Shown here: in pieces, positions 47,351-58,104 of the stretch
How positions within the stretch are numbered: position 1 is the first letter of the stretch
Layout: the number at the start of each line of letters is the position of its first letter
DNA from: Ypsolopha sequella
Taxonomy: Eukaryota; Arthropoda; Insecta; Lepidoptera; Ypsolophidae
NCBI GenBank assembly: GCA_934047225.1
Contig: OW204010.1
Location: forward strand, 558,001 to 622,000
DNA length: 64,000 nucleotides
Direction: 5' to 3'
The notes under the pieces: model-generated
Databases searched by the model: none
What the model saw: only the letters and a program-made list of their open reading frames with translations
Told to the model about the DNA's origin: nothing
Made by a program: the position numbers and the translations under genes

Positions 47351-48535
47351 TAGCTAGTGGTCCCTGGACGACCTCACTACTAGCTAGTGGTCCCTGGACG
47401 ACCTCACTACTAGATAGTGGTCCCTGGACGACCTCACTACTAGATAGTGGTCCCTGGACGACCTCACTACTAGCTAGTGGTCCCTGGACGACCTCACTAC
47501 TAGCTAGTGGTCCCTGGACGACCTCACTACTAGATAGTGGTCCCTGGACGACCTCACTACTAGATAGTGGTCCCTGGACGACCTCACTACTAGCTAGTGG
47601 TCCCTGGACGACCTCACTACTAGCTAGTGGTCCCTGGACGACCTCACTACTAGATAGTGGTCCCTGGACGACCTCACTACTAGCTAGTGGTTCCTAGATG
47701 ACCTCACTACTAGCTAGTGGTTCCTAGATGACCTCACTACTAGCTAGTGGTTCCTAGATGACCTCACTACTAGCTAGTGGTTCCTAGATGACCTCACTAC
47801 TAGCTAGTGGTCCCTGGACGACCTCACTACTAGCTAGTGGTCCCTGGACGACCTCACTACTAGATAGTGGTCCCTGGACGACCTCACTACTAGCTAGTGG
47901 TCCCTGGACGACCTCACTACTAGCTAGTGGTCCCTGGACGACCTCACTACTAGATAGTGGTCCCTGGACGACCTCACTACTAGATAGTGGTCCCTGGACG
48001 ACCTCACTACTAGCTAGTGGTCCCTGGACGACCTCACTACTAGCTAGTGGTCCCTGGACGACCTCACTACTAGATAGTGGTCCCTGGACGACCTCACTAC
48101 TAGCTAGTGGTTCCTAGATGACCTCACTACTAGCTAGTGGTTCCTAGATGACCTCACTACTAGCTAGTGGTTCCTAGATGACCTCACTACTAGCTAGTGG
48201 TTCCTAGATGACCTCACTACTAGCTAGTGGTTCCTAGATGACCTCACTACTAGCTAGTGGTTCCTAGATGACCTCACTACTAGCTAGTGGTTCCTAGATG
48301 ACCTCACTACTAGCTAGTGGTTCCTAGATGACCTCACTACTAGCTAGTGGTTCCTAGATGACCTCACTACTAGCTAGTGGTTCCTAGATGACCTCACTAC
48401 TAGCTAGTGGTTCCTAGATGACCTCACTACTAGCTAGTGGTTCCTAGATGACCTCACTACTAGCTAGTGGTTCCTAGATGACCTCACTACTAGCTAGTGG
48501 TTCCTAGATGACCTCACTACTAGCTAGTGGTTCCT
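47351..48535. repeat. Minisatellite, 30 bp unit, about 39.5 copies, downstream of PUS10
   Basis: The unit is 'tagctagtggtccctggacg' + 'acctcactac'. Three types occur: A (ctag, tccctggacg), B (atag, tccctggacg) and C (ctag, ttcctagatg). The order is AABBAABBAAB-CCCC, then AABAABBAAB, then a long run of C, so a block was duplicated before C expanded. A single remnant unit lies at 48843-48865. A and B units read as an open decapeptide TSLLASGPWT; C units stop. Confidence 0.97.
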
Positions 48536-49058
48536 CAATACTAACTTGTTTCTTATAAACTGCTGTTAGGTCATTTGGAACAGGGGCCCATCAGCTGTCC
48601 CTAATCTACGTCCGCGTAAACAAACCTATCAGCGATAATTTACTTATATTCTAAAGTAGGTACAGAATTATCCTACCAGGTAATCCAGTGACAGCTGACC
48701 GCAGTCGAGTCCCTCTCGAACACGCGGTTGAAACGGCAGCCAAAGTGCGTGCCGGCGTTGTGCCACGTCGCTCACCTCACAGACCACTGTCAGATACGTT
48801 CCAAAATATACGTATTGTACGCAACATAACTAGTAGTTACGTCACTACTAGCTAGTGGTTCCTCAGTACTAGATATTAATTTATTTATGATTATTGCAAA
48901 ACGGCTCATCTCAATAACTATTTTTGATCAGGATAGGCGACCAATTCCAGCAGTTTCATCCATCAGCGCCCACAAGTGGTTGTGGACACCTGCTCCGCCG
49001 GAAATATAGCATAAAAACAATTTTACGTCCACCTAGTTGATTAAGGTAGTTATTACGT
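48536..49058. other. Intergenic stretch, nothing recognised
   Basis: It contains an isolated copy of the 30-bp unit near 48843 and a GC-rich patch near 48690-48790. No gene or known repeat family was recognised. Confidence 0.35.
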
Positions 49059-49271
49059 TTGCCGAAGGAAAAAGAGCCACTGAATACGCCCGGTGTCTAT
49101 TCCATCCCATGTGACTGGCGAAAGCTACGTTGGTTAGACAAGACGGAACGTGTCGACAAGACTGACGGAACACATCAGATGCATGAAAAAACTGCCGTTG
49201 CAGACCACGTCATAAATTCGGATACCACACATTTCACGCGATTCGACAAAGCGAAAGTGTTAGTAACGTAA
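49059..49271 (+). pseudogene. Penelope-like element GIY-YIG endonuclease remnant
   Basis: The frame encodes LNTPGVYSIPCDWRKLRWLD, then KTAVADHVINSDTTHFTRFD and KAKVL. The order 'l.tpGVY.ipC..g..YiGqT.r......H......k.aiaeH....gH.i.Fd.akvL' is that of Penelope-type endonuclease domains. The central YIG part is degenerate (LRWLDKT). The rest of the element is not seen. The identification is from pattern only. Confidence 0.5.
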
Positions 49272-49411
49272 AACTCGCGAATCCATCGAAATTAGTCGAC
49301 GTCCCAATTTCAATAGAGACAGTGGTTGGGCCCTGCCCTCGATGTGGAAGACTGCTTAAAACAGTAACTAGATCACGCACAGAATATACTGAAAGTGACG
49401 TAGATACCGTG

Positions 49412-49672
49412 AGTTCTGCGTGTCTATCGCTGTTCGGTGACAGTCCAGATAACGCAAGCCCGTTAGTAATAACTTGTCCGACCACCCAAGCCAACTGCAC
49501 CGATGACGTCTCGCGATTGTCACCGTGTAGTAACCTAATTACGTGTCTATCGCTGTTCGGTGACAGTCCAGATAACGCAAGCCCGTTAGTAATAACTTGT
49601 CCGACCACCCAAGCCAACTGCACCGATGACGTCTCGCGATTGTCACCGTGTAGTAACCTAATTACGTTCTGT
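49412..49672. repeat. Direct duplication, two copies of about 124 bp
   Basis: 'cgtgtctatcgctgttcggt' to 'tgtagtaacctaattac' occurs at about 49419 and again at about 49543, with identical text by eye. An open frame of 119 codons runs through both copies (49322-49681), but no family is recognised. It looks like the first step of a tandem expansion. Confidence 0.85.
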
Positions 49673-50548
49673 TTGTTTTAGTAAATTATTTTACTATTTT
49701 TGAATTCCATATATTTGTTCAGTGTTTAATTATGTCGAACAATGTGTACAAATACTTTAAGGGTGCTCAAACAAAAATCTGTGAAATCCACGAAATATCA
49801 TGGAAATATCATATTTCTCCTGGGCAGCCACTCTATAAAAAGTATTTTTTATTCAATAAGAATTATTACGAAACACTTGACCTACATGAGGGTACATTAT
49901 TTTTTGTTATAATTTCTTGGAATTCCAAGCTATTGAAGAAATAGTTTCTTATAAGAAATAGTTAAGAATAAAGGAGAATGCTCACGAAGTATGGGGAAAA
50001 AACCCAGGCCCGGCGCAAACTAAATTTATCTCAGATTGTTCATAGTAATGGGTGATAAAATAATGTATAGGGGGCATCATCAAAATCGATGGCTAAATGT
50101 AAGAAATTGCTATTTGTTTATTGGCAGGGGTAATATTGAGATATCTCAAATAGTGATTAATAGTAGTTTATGCTACAAGGGCGAAAAGGAATACATTACG
50201 AGGACGATTTACGCTCGCTACGCTCGTGTTTTAAACGTAACCAAGTAATTTATTACTCTTACGCCCGTGTATCATACTACGTTTTTCAATGCATAGTGTG
50301 AGGAAATAAAACAAATATAATCAAAGAAAACAATTTAATTATTAAAGTTAAAAGTTACATTGTTACAATTTTGCAAGTTAATGATTGGCTCAAAAGGACT
50401 GTATCCAGAGCCGTTAAACAGTGGAAAAAAAGTATAACATTTATGGTATACAGGAAAAAAAAATTAAAATACTAAAGCCCTAGGGCAAAATAATCGACTT
50501 TCTATTCGGTTTTGATGCATAAAAAGTGGGCCTTTACGAGCACTTGCA

Positions 50549-51130
50549 TTGAAAAAATATTTACAATCAGCATTTTAGATAATAAAAGTAAACGCTTTAC
50601 ATTGAAACTGATGGGTGAATGTAAAAAATTGCTATTTGTTTTATGGCAGGGGTAACTTTAAGGTACCTAAACATAGTTACAACTGGCATAAAGACCTTGA
50701 CATTGACTATGCAAACATCTGTTATCCCCCTTACTCTTTACAGTGAACCTACTAAAATGTAGTATCCAGTAAGTAAAGGTAGACCACTTGTATAATGCAC
50801 ATAGAAATCTTCGCCACTGTTCATGTCACGTCACGTCAAGGTCACGTGGTACGTCCGGTTGCTCAACTATAGATTTCTATGTGCATTATATCATCTTTAA
50901 ACGCACTGTATGCCAGTTGTAACTATTTTAGGTACCTTAAGTTACCCCTGCCATAAAACAAATAGCATTTTTTACATTCACCAATCAGTTTCAATGTAAA
51001 GCGCTTTATTTTGTTATCTAACATGCTGATTGTAAATATTTTTTAATACTATTTGAGATACTACCACAATACAATATTACCCCTGCCATTAAACAAATAG
51101 CAATTTCTTACATTTAGCTATCGATATCGA
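50549..51130. repeat. Nested imperfect palindrome centred near 50840
   Basis: 50549-50683 pairs with 50918-51047 (for example 'ggcaggggtaactttaaggt' with 'accttaagttacccctgcc'), enclosing the perfect 20-bp pair at 50791/50871. A further pair, 50083-50157 with 51049-51130, lies outside it. The left side has about 390 bp unpaired at 50160-50548. Confidence 0.8.
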
Positions 51131-51230
51131 TGATGCCAAATATGTGGTATTTCATTACACAACTATACTTAAAATCTGAGATATATAATTAGCACTGGGC
51201 TTTGGTTTCTTTTGTATTACCCCTGCCATT

Positions 51231-51485
51231 TGTTGGAATGTACAAAAACAAATCAATATCATTTCAACACTATATTCTGTCTCTTTCTTACTTGTTAATA
51301 TTTGTTTTTATGAACAAGCCACTTCAACCACTTGACTAAAAGTCCCTTGAATAGTTTCTCTTTACTGCCTGCGCCTTCAGCGAGCTATACGTGACACACC
51401 TCTCCTGACAAAATAACGATGAATAAATAGTATATTATTTGGATCGTTAAACTCTGCTTTTTACTGGAATACCTATATCCTAACA
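51231..51485 (+). repeat. Copia 5' LTR (255 bp)
   Basis: It starts TGTTGGAATG and ends in CTATATCCTAACA. It is preceded by the target copy CCATT (51226-51230) and matches 56068-56322 base for base by eye. Confidence 0.95.
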
Positions 51486-51502
51486 GGTTATGGTGCCCAG
51501 AA
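51486..51502 (+). other. Copia primer-binding site region
   Basis: 'ggttatggtgcccagaa' directly follows the 5' LTR. It resembles the initiator-tRNA-Met half-molecule site of Drosophila copia ('GGTTATGGGCCCAGT'). Confidence 0.55.
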
Positions 51503-51749
51503 CGCAAGTTAATAAATAATAACAAATAAAAGTGAAATAAAATAATTGAACATTTTCAATTGAAAACTTTCTGTGCGTTGAAAAGTGAAAAGTGAGAAAA
51601 TAAAGAAAAGAACTCTTAGGAGTCTTAGTGATCAAATAAATTGATTAAACATTTTACAAATTAAAACTTTCTGTGCATAAAACTTTGTGTTGAAAAAGTG
51701 AACAGTGAGAAAATAGAGAAAAGTACTCTTAAAACTTTTAGTGATTAAA

Positions 51750-52510
51750 ATGGATTCACGTAGATTAAAACGGAACATTAAACCATTTGACGGTGATAGA
51801 TATAGTGTTTGGAAGCTTAGAATTCGCAATTTATTGAATGAACTAGAAATACTGAAAGTGATCGACGACGAAATTCCTGCGGTGCCAGAAGCTGAGTGGA
51901 TAAAGAAAAATGCATCAGCTAAGAACACTTTAATAGAATTTCTGTCAGATTCTTTACTTGGCTTGACAACAGAACAAGACACGGCCAAAAGAAATTTTTG
52001 CTAAGCTTGACTCTATCTTTGAGAGGAAAAGTGTAGCGACACAGTTGTCTTTAAGAAAAAGATTATTAAACTTAAAGCTGGAAAGTGAAACACCGTTAAT
52101 TAAACACTTTCAAATATTTGATGATATCATCACCGAACTCACAGCTGCAGGTGCAAAGTTAGAGGAGTCCGACAAAGTGACTCACTTATTTATGACTCTT
52201 CCTAAAAGCTACAGCAGTTGGCAGTTGGCAGTACAGACATTGGCTGAAGAAAATATGACTTTAGCTTTTGTAAAAACAAGATTACTAGATCATGAGATAA
52301 AGTTATTAAGTGAAGGACGTGACACGAGCCTAAAAGTACTCCAGGCTGAAACAATGAAACCACAAGGTGAATCGTGGAGAACTTCAAACAAAACAAAGAA
52401 GTTCCAACACAAACGAAAGTCATTTAAAGTTTCGTTCAAGAATAACATAAAATACAAAAAATGTTACAACTGTGGAAAAACAGGGCACTTGAAATGGAAC
52501 TGTTTTTATG
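51750..52510 (+). pseudogene. Copia gag region, frameshifted
   Basis: The ATG at 51750 opens a gag-like frame that ends at 52002-52004. The remaining gag continues in another frame to the zinc knuckle near 52463-52502 (C-x2-C-x4-H-x4-C, CYNCGKTGHLKWNC). The frame change near 51990-52000 separates the two. The nucleocapsid knuckle itself is intact. Confidence 0.9.
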
Positions 52511-53514
52511 ACAAGAGAGCCCAATTTGAAAACAAAAGAAGCAACAATAGAATGGTTCAGATAGCAAACACGGAACCAAACAACCCGAATGTGTCCGGAT
52601 TTGCTTTTATGGCCGGCGGGAGTACATATGAAGATGGTCAAAATAGTATTACTTTTATTTTGGACTCTGGTGCTTCAGATCACCTGACAAATCGAGAAGA
52701 TTTATCACGAAATTTCACCGAACTAGAAAACCCCATAAATATTTCAATCGCCAAGAATGCTACTTTCATACAAGCAACAAAGAGAGGAAATTTGCCCGTT
52801 ATAAGTGACTTGGGCGTCAAAGGAGAACTACAGGATGTCCTTTATTGTGCCGAAATCCCATATAGCCTGCTGTCAGTAAGAAAAATACAACAGGCGGGTA
52901 TGACTGTCGTTTTCGACACAAATGGCGATGTTCAAATATATCGCAATGGTAAGGTGGTAATAAAGGGTGAGTTTTTAAACAATTTAATTGGCATTAATCT
53001 TGTGCTTGACAAATCTGCTTACACTGTTTGTTCCTTGAATAGAGTCGTAAATGATAAATATGAATTGTGGCACCAAAGGCTGGGTCACATGGGCAAATCA
53101 AAGTTTGTGGAAATTAAAAACAAGAAATTATTTTCTGACGTTAATAAATTAAATAATGTGACACCAAATGATAAATTGTGCGAACCCTGTATAAATGGGA
53201 AACAAGCATGTTTGCCACTTAACAAAGCTAAACCGAAGTATTTGAAACGACCTTTGTTTAATGTCCATACAGATGTATGCGGTCCCATAACACCATCGAC
53301 CCTTGACAACAAAAACTATTTTGTGATTTTAATAGAAGAATATAGTCATTATTGCGCGACCTACTTATTGGCCCATAAATCAGACGTTTTTATGGCTTTT
53401 CGAGATTATGTCACCAAAAGTGAAGCCCTTTTTGGTTCAAAAATAATAAACTTGTATTGCGATAATGGCGGAGAGTTTATCTCTAAGGAAATGAGGGAAT
53501 TCTGTGTGCTATAA
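52511..53514 (+). pseudogene. Copia protease and integrase start, stop-terminated
   Basis: In frame with the second gag part. The aspartic protease motif DSGASDH is near 52664-52684. The integrase HHCC finger (HQRLGHMG with CEPCINGK) is at about 53071-53210, and the first two integrase catalytic Asp lie in HTDVCGP and YCDNGGEF. A TAA at 53512-53514 ends the frame before the catalytic Glu. Confidence 0.9.
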
Positions 53515-54144
53515 GGTATTTGCTACCACATGACAGTGCCGTATACACCAGCTTTGAATGGTATTGCTGAGCGTATGATAAGAACAATCACAGAACGAAG
53601 TCGTGCAAACGTAGCAGGTTCCAAATTAAATAAATCGTTCTGGGGTGAGGCTGTGAACTGCTACTTATTTAATAAATATCAGCCCCACAAAAGCACTGAA
53701 ATTATATAACACACCTTATGAATTGTGGCACGATAAAAAGGCCACAATTAAAGTATTTAAGGATTTTTGGGTCAACTGTTTATTATGTTGATAAAAGTAG
53801 AAAATCGAAGTTTGATGAAAAATCCTTAAAGGGAATTTTGGTCGGTTATGAACCAAATAGTTATAAGGTGTGGGATGTGGTAGAATAAAAGTTTGTTAGA
53901 GTCAGAGATGTGATAGTTGATGAGATTTATTTCTTGTCAAGTAGGCCAGTGATACTTGACCTAGAATGGACTATGTCTAAAACTAGATCTGTTGAAAACT
54001 CTGACTCTATGTTGCACTCTTTGAAACAGAGATGCGGATCTGACAAGTATGGATCAGATGGTTTAAGTAAACAAACGGGCATAATACCTGCCACATTGGG
54101 CTTATTACCCAATAAATCTGTTTGTGAAACAGATGGGCGCTTGA
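53515..54144 (+). pseudogene. Copia integrase end and linker, several breaks
   Basis: The catalytic-Glu block (NGIAERMIRTI) is readable at about 53558-53590 just after the stop. Further on, stops and frame changes are frequent up to 54144. One 85-codon frame (53910-54167) is the integrase-RT linker out of phase. Confidence 0.75.
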
Positions 54145-55857
54145 ATGACTCTCCTTTTTCAAAATAAATTGACATTATCGCAAGACAATGAAAGTTCACT
54201 TAACTTAAGACGAAGTGAAAGGACTAAAAATTTACCTACCGTTTCTTATGATGAAAATAATGACAATATTTGTGAGAACTATTTGTTGTGTGCTGAATCT
54301 TTAGACTTTGAAATTCCTAAATCATATAAAGGACTTGAATCTAGATCTGATAAACATTTATGGGAAAATGCTATCAGGGAGGAAATTAATTCACTTAGAG
54401 ACAATAATACCTGGACACTAGTACCAAAACCTGAGAACAGAAATATTATCGATTGTAAATGGGTATTTACTATTAAAAATGATGAGTTTGGAAATCCCTT
54501 GAAATATAAGGCGCGTTTAGTAGCACGCGGTTTTAATCAAAAATATTTGATTGATTACAATGAGACTTTTGCTCCGGTGGCTCGGATTGCGAGTTTTAGA
54601 ATTTTATTAGCTTTCGCAAATCAGTTCAATTTGCTTGTTCACCATATGGATGTAAAAACTGCATTTTTAAACGGGAAACTAGACGAGGAAATTTATATGA
54701 ACATTCCTGAGGGTATCCCGGGTGCAGGTGTAGATGATATGGTATGCAAATTAAATAAATCGTTGTACGGATTAAAACAATCGGCGCGCTGTTGGTTTCA
54801 AACGTTTGAGCAAGCTTTGTTAAAAAGGGGATTTCAGTACTCATCAGCTGATCGATGCATTTATATTTTCAATGCAGGTGATATATCGAGGAACATATAT
54901 GTTTTATTATATGTTGATGATCTGATTGTAGCTACAGCTGATATAAATACCATGAATAGTTTTAAAAGGTACATAATGAACACTTTTAAGATGGTAGATT
55001 TAAATGAGGTAAAATGTTTTCTGGGAATTAAAATAACAAGGACAGAAAACAAAGTTACTTTGGATCAGGAAATATACATTAAACGGGTACTTGAAAAGTT
55101 CAACATGGGTCAATGTAACCCTGTCAGTACACCTCTTGAAAATAAAATAGATTTAGAAGCATTAAATTCGTGTGAAATAATAAATGCACCTTGTAGAAAT
55201 GTCATCGGGTGCTTGATGTATATTATGTTGTGTACGAGACCAGACTTGAGTTTTTCTGTCAATATTTTAAGTAGATATGCAAACAAAAGCAACCATTCGC
55301 TTTGGGCCCACTTGAAAAGGGTCCTACGGTACCTGCAAGGGACCACGAGTCTAAAATTAACTTACACGCGAAGTGATTTCAGTAATGTTTTGACTGGCTT
55401 TGTTGACTCTGATTGGGGTAGCAATGAAATTGATAGAAAAAGTACTACGGGTTATTTGTTCAAATTATTCGAACAATGCACAATATGTTGGCAAACAAAA
55501 AGACAACAGACTGTGGCAACATCATCCACTGAAGCAGAGTATATGGCTCTGTATGAGGCTGTGAAAGAGGCTCTATGGTTAAAGTCATTAGTAAACAGCA
55601 TTTATATTGAAGTGCCGAATGCTATACCGATTTATGAGGATAATAATGGATGTATAAGCATTGCGAACAACCCGACAAGTCATAAAAGATCTAAGCACAT
55701 TGATATTAAGTATCATTTTTCTAGAGAGCAGGTAGAGAAAAATGTGATTAAAATGCTTTATGTTTCTACAGATAATCAGCTGGCCGATATCCTGACGAAA
55801 TCGTTACCTGCGGTGCGTTTCTCCGTAATGAGAGAGAAGCTCGCGGTGACGTTGTAA
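54145..55857 (+). pseudogene. Copia reverse transcriptase and RNase H, open frame
   Basis: An uninterrupted frame of about 570 codons belongs to the broken pol polyprotein. The RT start block is KWVFTIKNDEFGNPLKYKAR. VHHMDVKTAFLNG holds the first catalytic Asp, and the YVDD box is at 54910-54921. RNase H blocks are VDSDWGSNEIDRKSTTGY, SSTEAEYMAL and EDNNGC...SKHIDIKYHF. It has the same phase as the protease part. On its own it lacks the upstream polyprotein, so it is not an independent gene. Confidence 0.93.
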
Positions 55858-56058
55858 ATATGGAGTAACATAGATTAATAGTGAAGATAATTAGTAAATT
55901 AAATTCTAGATTGGTCTGATTAGGTTTTCTGGGTTTCCCTAATCCTGTGCAACAAATGTTGGACCATAATAATGATTCCCCAGATAAAGGAAGGTGTGTG
56001 TTTATAAATTTTGTATAAAGTATAATTTTAGAATTTTAATGAAAAGGGATTTATTTTT

Positions 56059-56067
56059 GAGGGGGCG
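56059..56067 (+). other. Copia polypurine tract
   Basis: 'gagggggcg' sits immediately before the 3' LTR, where plus-strand priming is expected. Confidence 0.6.
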
Positions 56068-56322
56068 TGTTGGAATGTACAAAAACAAATCAATATCATT
56101 TCAACACTATATTCTGTCTCTTTCTTACTTGTTAATATTTGTTTTTATGAACAAGCCACTTCAACCACTTGACTAAAAGTCCCTTGAATAGTTTCTCTTT
56201 ACTGCCTGCGCCTTCAGCGAGCTATACGTGACACACCTCTCCTGACAAAATAACGATGAATAAATAGTATATTATTTGGATCGTTAAACTCTGCTTTTTA
56301 CTGGAATACCTATATCCTAACA
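56068..56322 (+). repeat. Copia 3' LTR (255 bp)
   Basis: Same text as the 5' LTR, followed by the target copy CCATT at 56323-56327. Confidence 0.95.
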
Positions 56323-56545
56323 CCATTAAACCAATAGCAATTGCTTACATTTAGCCATCGATATCGATGATAAAAAATATGTGGTATTTCATTACATATT
56401 TATACTAAAAATATGAGATATATTTCATTGGCGCCGGGCCTGGGTTTTTTTTTGAGCGTTCACCTTTCTACTATTCAGAATAATAATAAAAAATACTTTT
56501 TATGGAGTGGGTGCCCAAGAGAAACAGATATTTTGTGGATTTCAT

Positions 56546-56650
56546 TGATTTTTGTTTGAGCACCCTTGAAAGTCCTGTTATTTTTGTTTGAGCACCCTTG
56601 AAAGTCCTGTTATTTTTGTTTGAGCACCCTTGAAAGTCCTGTTATTCTGT
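56546..56650. repeat. Three tandem copies of a 32-bp element end
   Basis: 'tttttgtttgagcacccttg' + 'aaagtcctgtta' occurs with 'gagcaccc' at 56558, 56590 and 56622. The outer end of the palindromic element plus its flank has been triplicated. Confidence 0.9.
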
Positions 56651-57140
56651 GGAAGTATTTTTTGATGGCGGAAAATTCACAGACAGAAAAATGCAAGTTG
56701 TGTAAGTCAATAATTAAAACGACAGGGCGTTCTACTGCGGGCTTACATGTGTTTACAAACATAAGATTTAAACAAAATTTAATTATTTGGTCGATTCATC
56801 AACGTCAGCAGCTTTTTGCCCCACCAACTCCATCGTTGTTTAATTCTTCGGTACCGCCACCTTCTCTCCAGCAACATCCTCCTTCAACTTTGTCAAAGAA
56901 AATAAAAATTACTGATCACTTTCATAGAGAAAATAGTGTACAAAGAAGGTGTCACGCAGTCACGTATGGTGTCAAAAGATGGCCTACCGTTCAGTGTTGT
57001 CTGTACTTCACCGGATATCCGAGATCTTTTTGCAAAAGCTGACTATAAATTACCTACGTCTTGCAGGATCCCGCGGGACTAGGAATCATCAGTCCCGCAA
57101 ATACCGGGATTGAAATTTTATTGCGGGATTGCATTCCCTA
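56641..57140 (+). pseudogene. hAT transposon remnant (BED finger and right end)
   Basis: It encodes WKYFLMAENSQTEKCKLCKS and TTGRSTAGLHVFT, the start of a BED-finger hAT transposase, then SKKIKITDHFHRENSVQRR. The downstream 'GLPFSV.CTSPDIRDLFAKA' text is in another frame. 'gcgggattgcattccc' ending near 57140 could be the right terminal repeat. It is short, frameshifted and unrelated in sequence to the intact hAT at 35631. Confidence 0.65.
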
Positions 57141-57229
57141 GTTGCACACAATACTTTACCTACGACCATCAAAACGATCTCGCGACAAAATGACAAAAAT
57201 AACACTCGTCATGATATGTCATGATACAT

Positions 57230-57628
57230 GAGCCCAAGGAATTAGTATGTAGATGTCTGAGACCAACAATGTGCTAGAGCTGATGCCGGGCTCGACTGTG
57301 GAGGTACCACCATCTTGGAGACCCCCTCCAAGTTATTCGGGGGAGAGTAAGAGGACAGCTCACAGGCAAAAAACCAGGAGGCCCACCATGCCTGGGACCG
57401 ATGGATGGCGGTATATCCAACCCTAATAGCCGGGCCTTATATGGAACAGATTGGTGACGGGCAGCGGCGTCACTGGTGCGAGGGTTCCGGCACCGCGCTT
57501 ACCAACCCGCCTGCCCAGCGTATGTGCTTTTGAGTATGGGCAATTCTTCCAGGATGACCGCCGTCAGTGACAAAGTCCTGGAAAGGCTTATTTCCAGCAG
57601 TGGACGAACTAGGCTGATGGATGAATAA
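57230..57628 (+). repeat. Non-LTR retrotransposon 3' end remnant
   Basis: It ends in 'gtcctggaaaggcttatttc' then 'cagcagtggacgaactaggc' and 'tgatggatgaa', a familiar 3' tail of lepidopteran LINEs ('gcagtggac...ggctgatgatga'). No coding frame remains. Confidence 0.5.
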
Positions 57629-58104
57629 GAAGTGGGAACGAGTTAGAAATTAAGACAGACCGTTATTTTTTGTGATTGGTTCTCTAGCGGTGTTATAACA
57701 AATTTGGCCAATAACAGCGCAGAATTGCCGATATAACATCGGTCAAATAATGTAGGTACTTGTAAAACAGCTTTTGATGTTGTAAATTTTACCTTATTGC
57801 AGTATGGAAGTAGATAAAATATATTATAACTTCTAGAAACTTTACTTACTTCATATATCAATATCTATAAGGGGTGGGCCATAATAATTTACTTATAACC
57901 GAGTCTAGACTGAATCTGAAGAGGTGGTGGAACTGAGAGAGGTATATAGACAGGATAGGATAAGTGAACTAAAGACTTGTCAGTCGGGTAATGATCCACG
58001 TTTATTGGTAATTACCTGTGTATATAGAATACTAAGCTTACGTCACTAACTTAACTAAGTACAACGAACTCTCGTGTGTGCGACCTCATTTATTACGAAA
58101 TGTG
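57629..58104. other. Intergenic stretch, nothing recognised
   Basis: AT-rich, no convincing coding frame or known repeat. It leads directly into the 29-bp array. Confidence 0.3.

Larger units (their letters stand above)
51231..56322 (+). mobile_element. Ty1/copia LTR retrotransposon, 5.1 kb, identical-looking LTRs, broken frames
   Basis: Both 255-bp LTRs (51231-51485, 56068-56322) begin TGTTGG, end CTAACA and show no difference on direct comparison. The 5-bp duplication CCATT lies at 51226-51230 and 56323-56327. A primer-binding region and a purine tract are present. Domain order is gag, protease, integrase, RT, RNase H, which defines the copia superfamily. The internal region is damaged: a frame change near 52000, a stop at 53512, and several breaks between 53515 and 54145. 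Identical LTRs with a broken body imply a defective copy that was mobilised recently by another copy, or assembly error. Confidence 0.95.
49761..56565. mobile_element. Palindromic element with TTAA-like flanks, split by the copia insertion
   Basis: The left end 'gggtgctcaaacaaaaatc' at 49761 is inverted at the right end 'gatttttgtttgagcaccc' finishing at 56565. The terminal inverted repeats extend about 85 bp with mismatches. The flank is 'ttaa' on the left and 'ttga' on the right. Without the copia element (51231-56327) it is about 1.7 kb. Inside lie further inverted segments around the motif 'taccctgccat.aaacaaatagcaattt.ttacattta', and a perfect 20-bp pair ('tataatgcacatagaaatct') at 50791-50810/50871-50890. 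No transposase was found. TTAA flanks would suit a piggyBac-type origin, which is tentative. Confidence 0.6.

Noticed and set aside
47788..48117. 109-codon frame of TSLLASGPWT decapeptides
   Set aside because: The frame is open only because 30 is a multiple of three. C-type units carry stops and there is no start context or known family.
49322..49681. 119-codon frame with a CxxC start and a duplicated segment
   Set aside because: The length depends on a direct DNA duplication, no family is recognised and no regulatory context is visible. Kept as a repeat, not as a gene.
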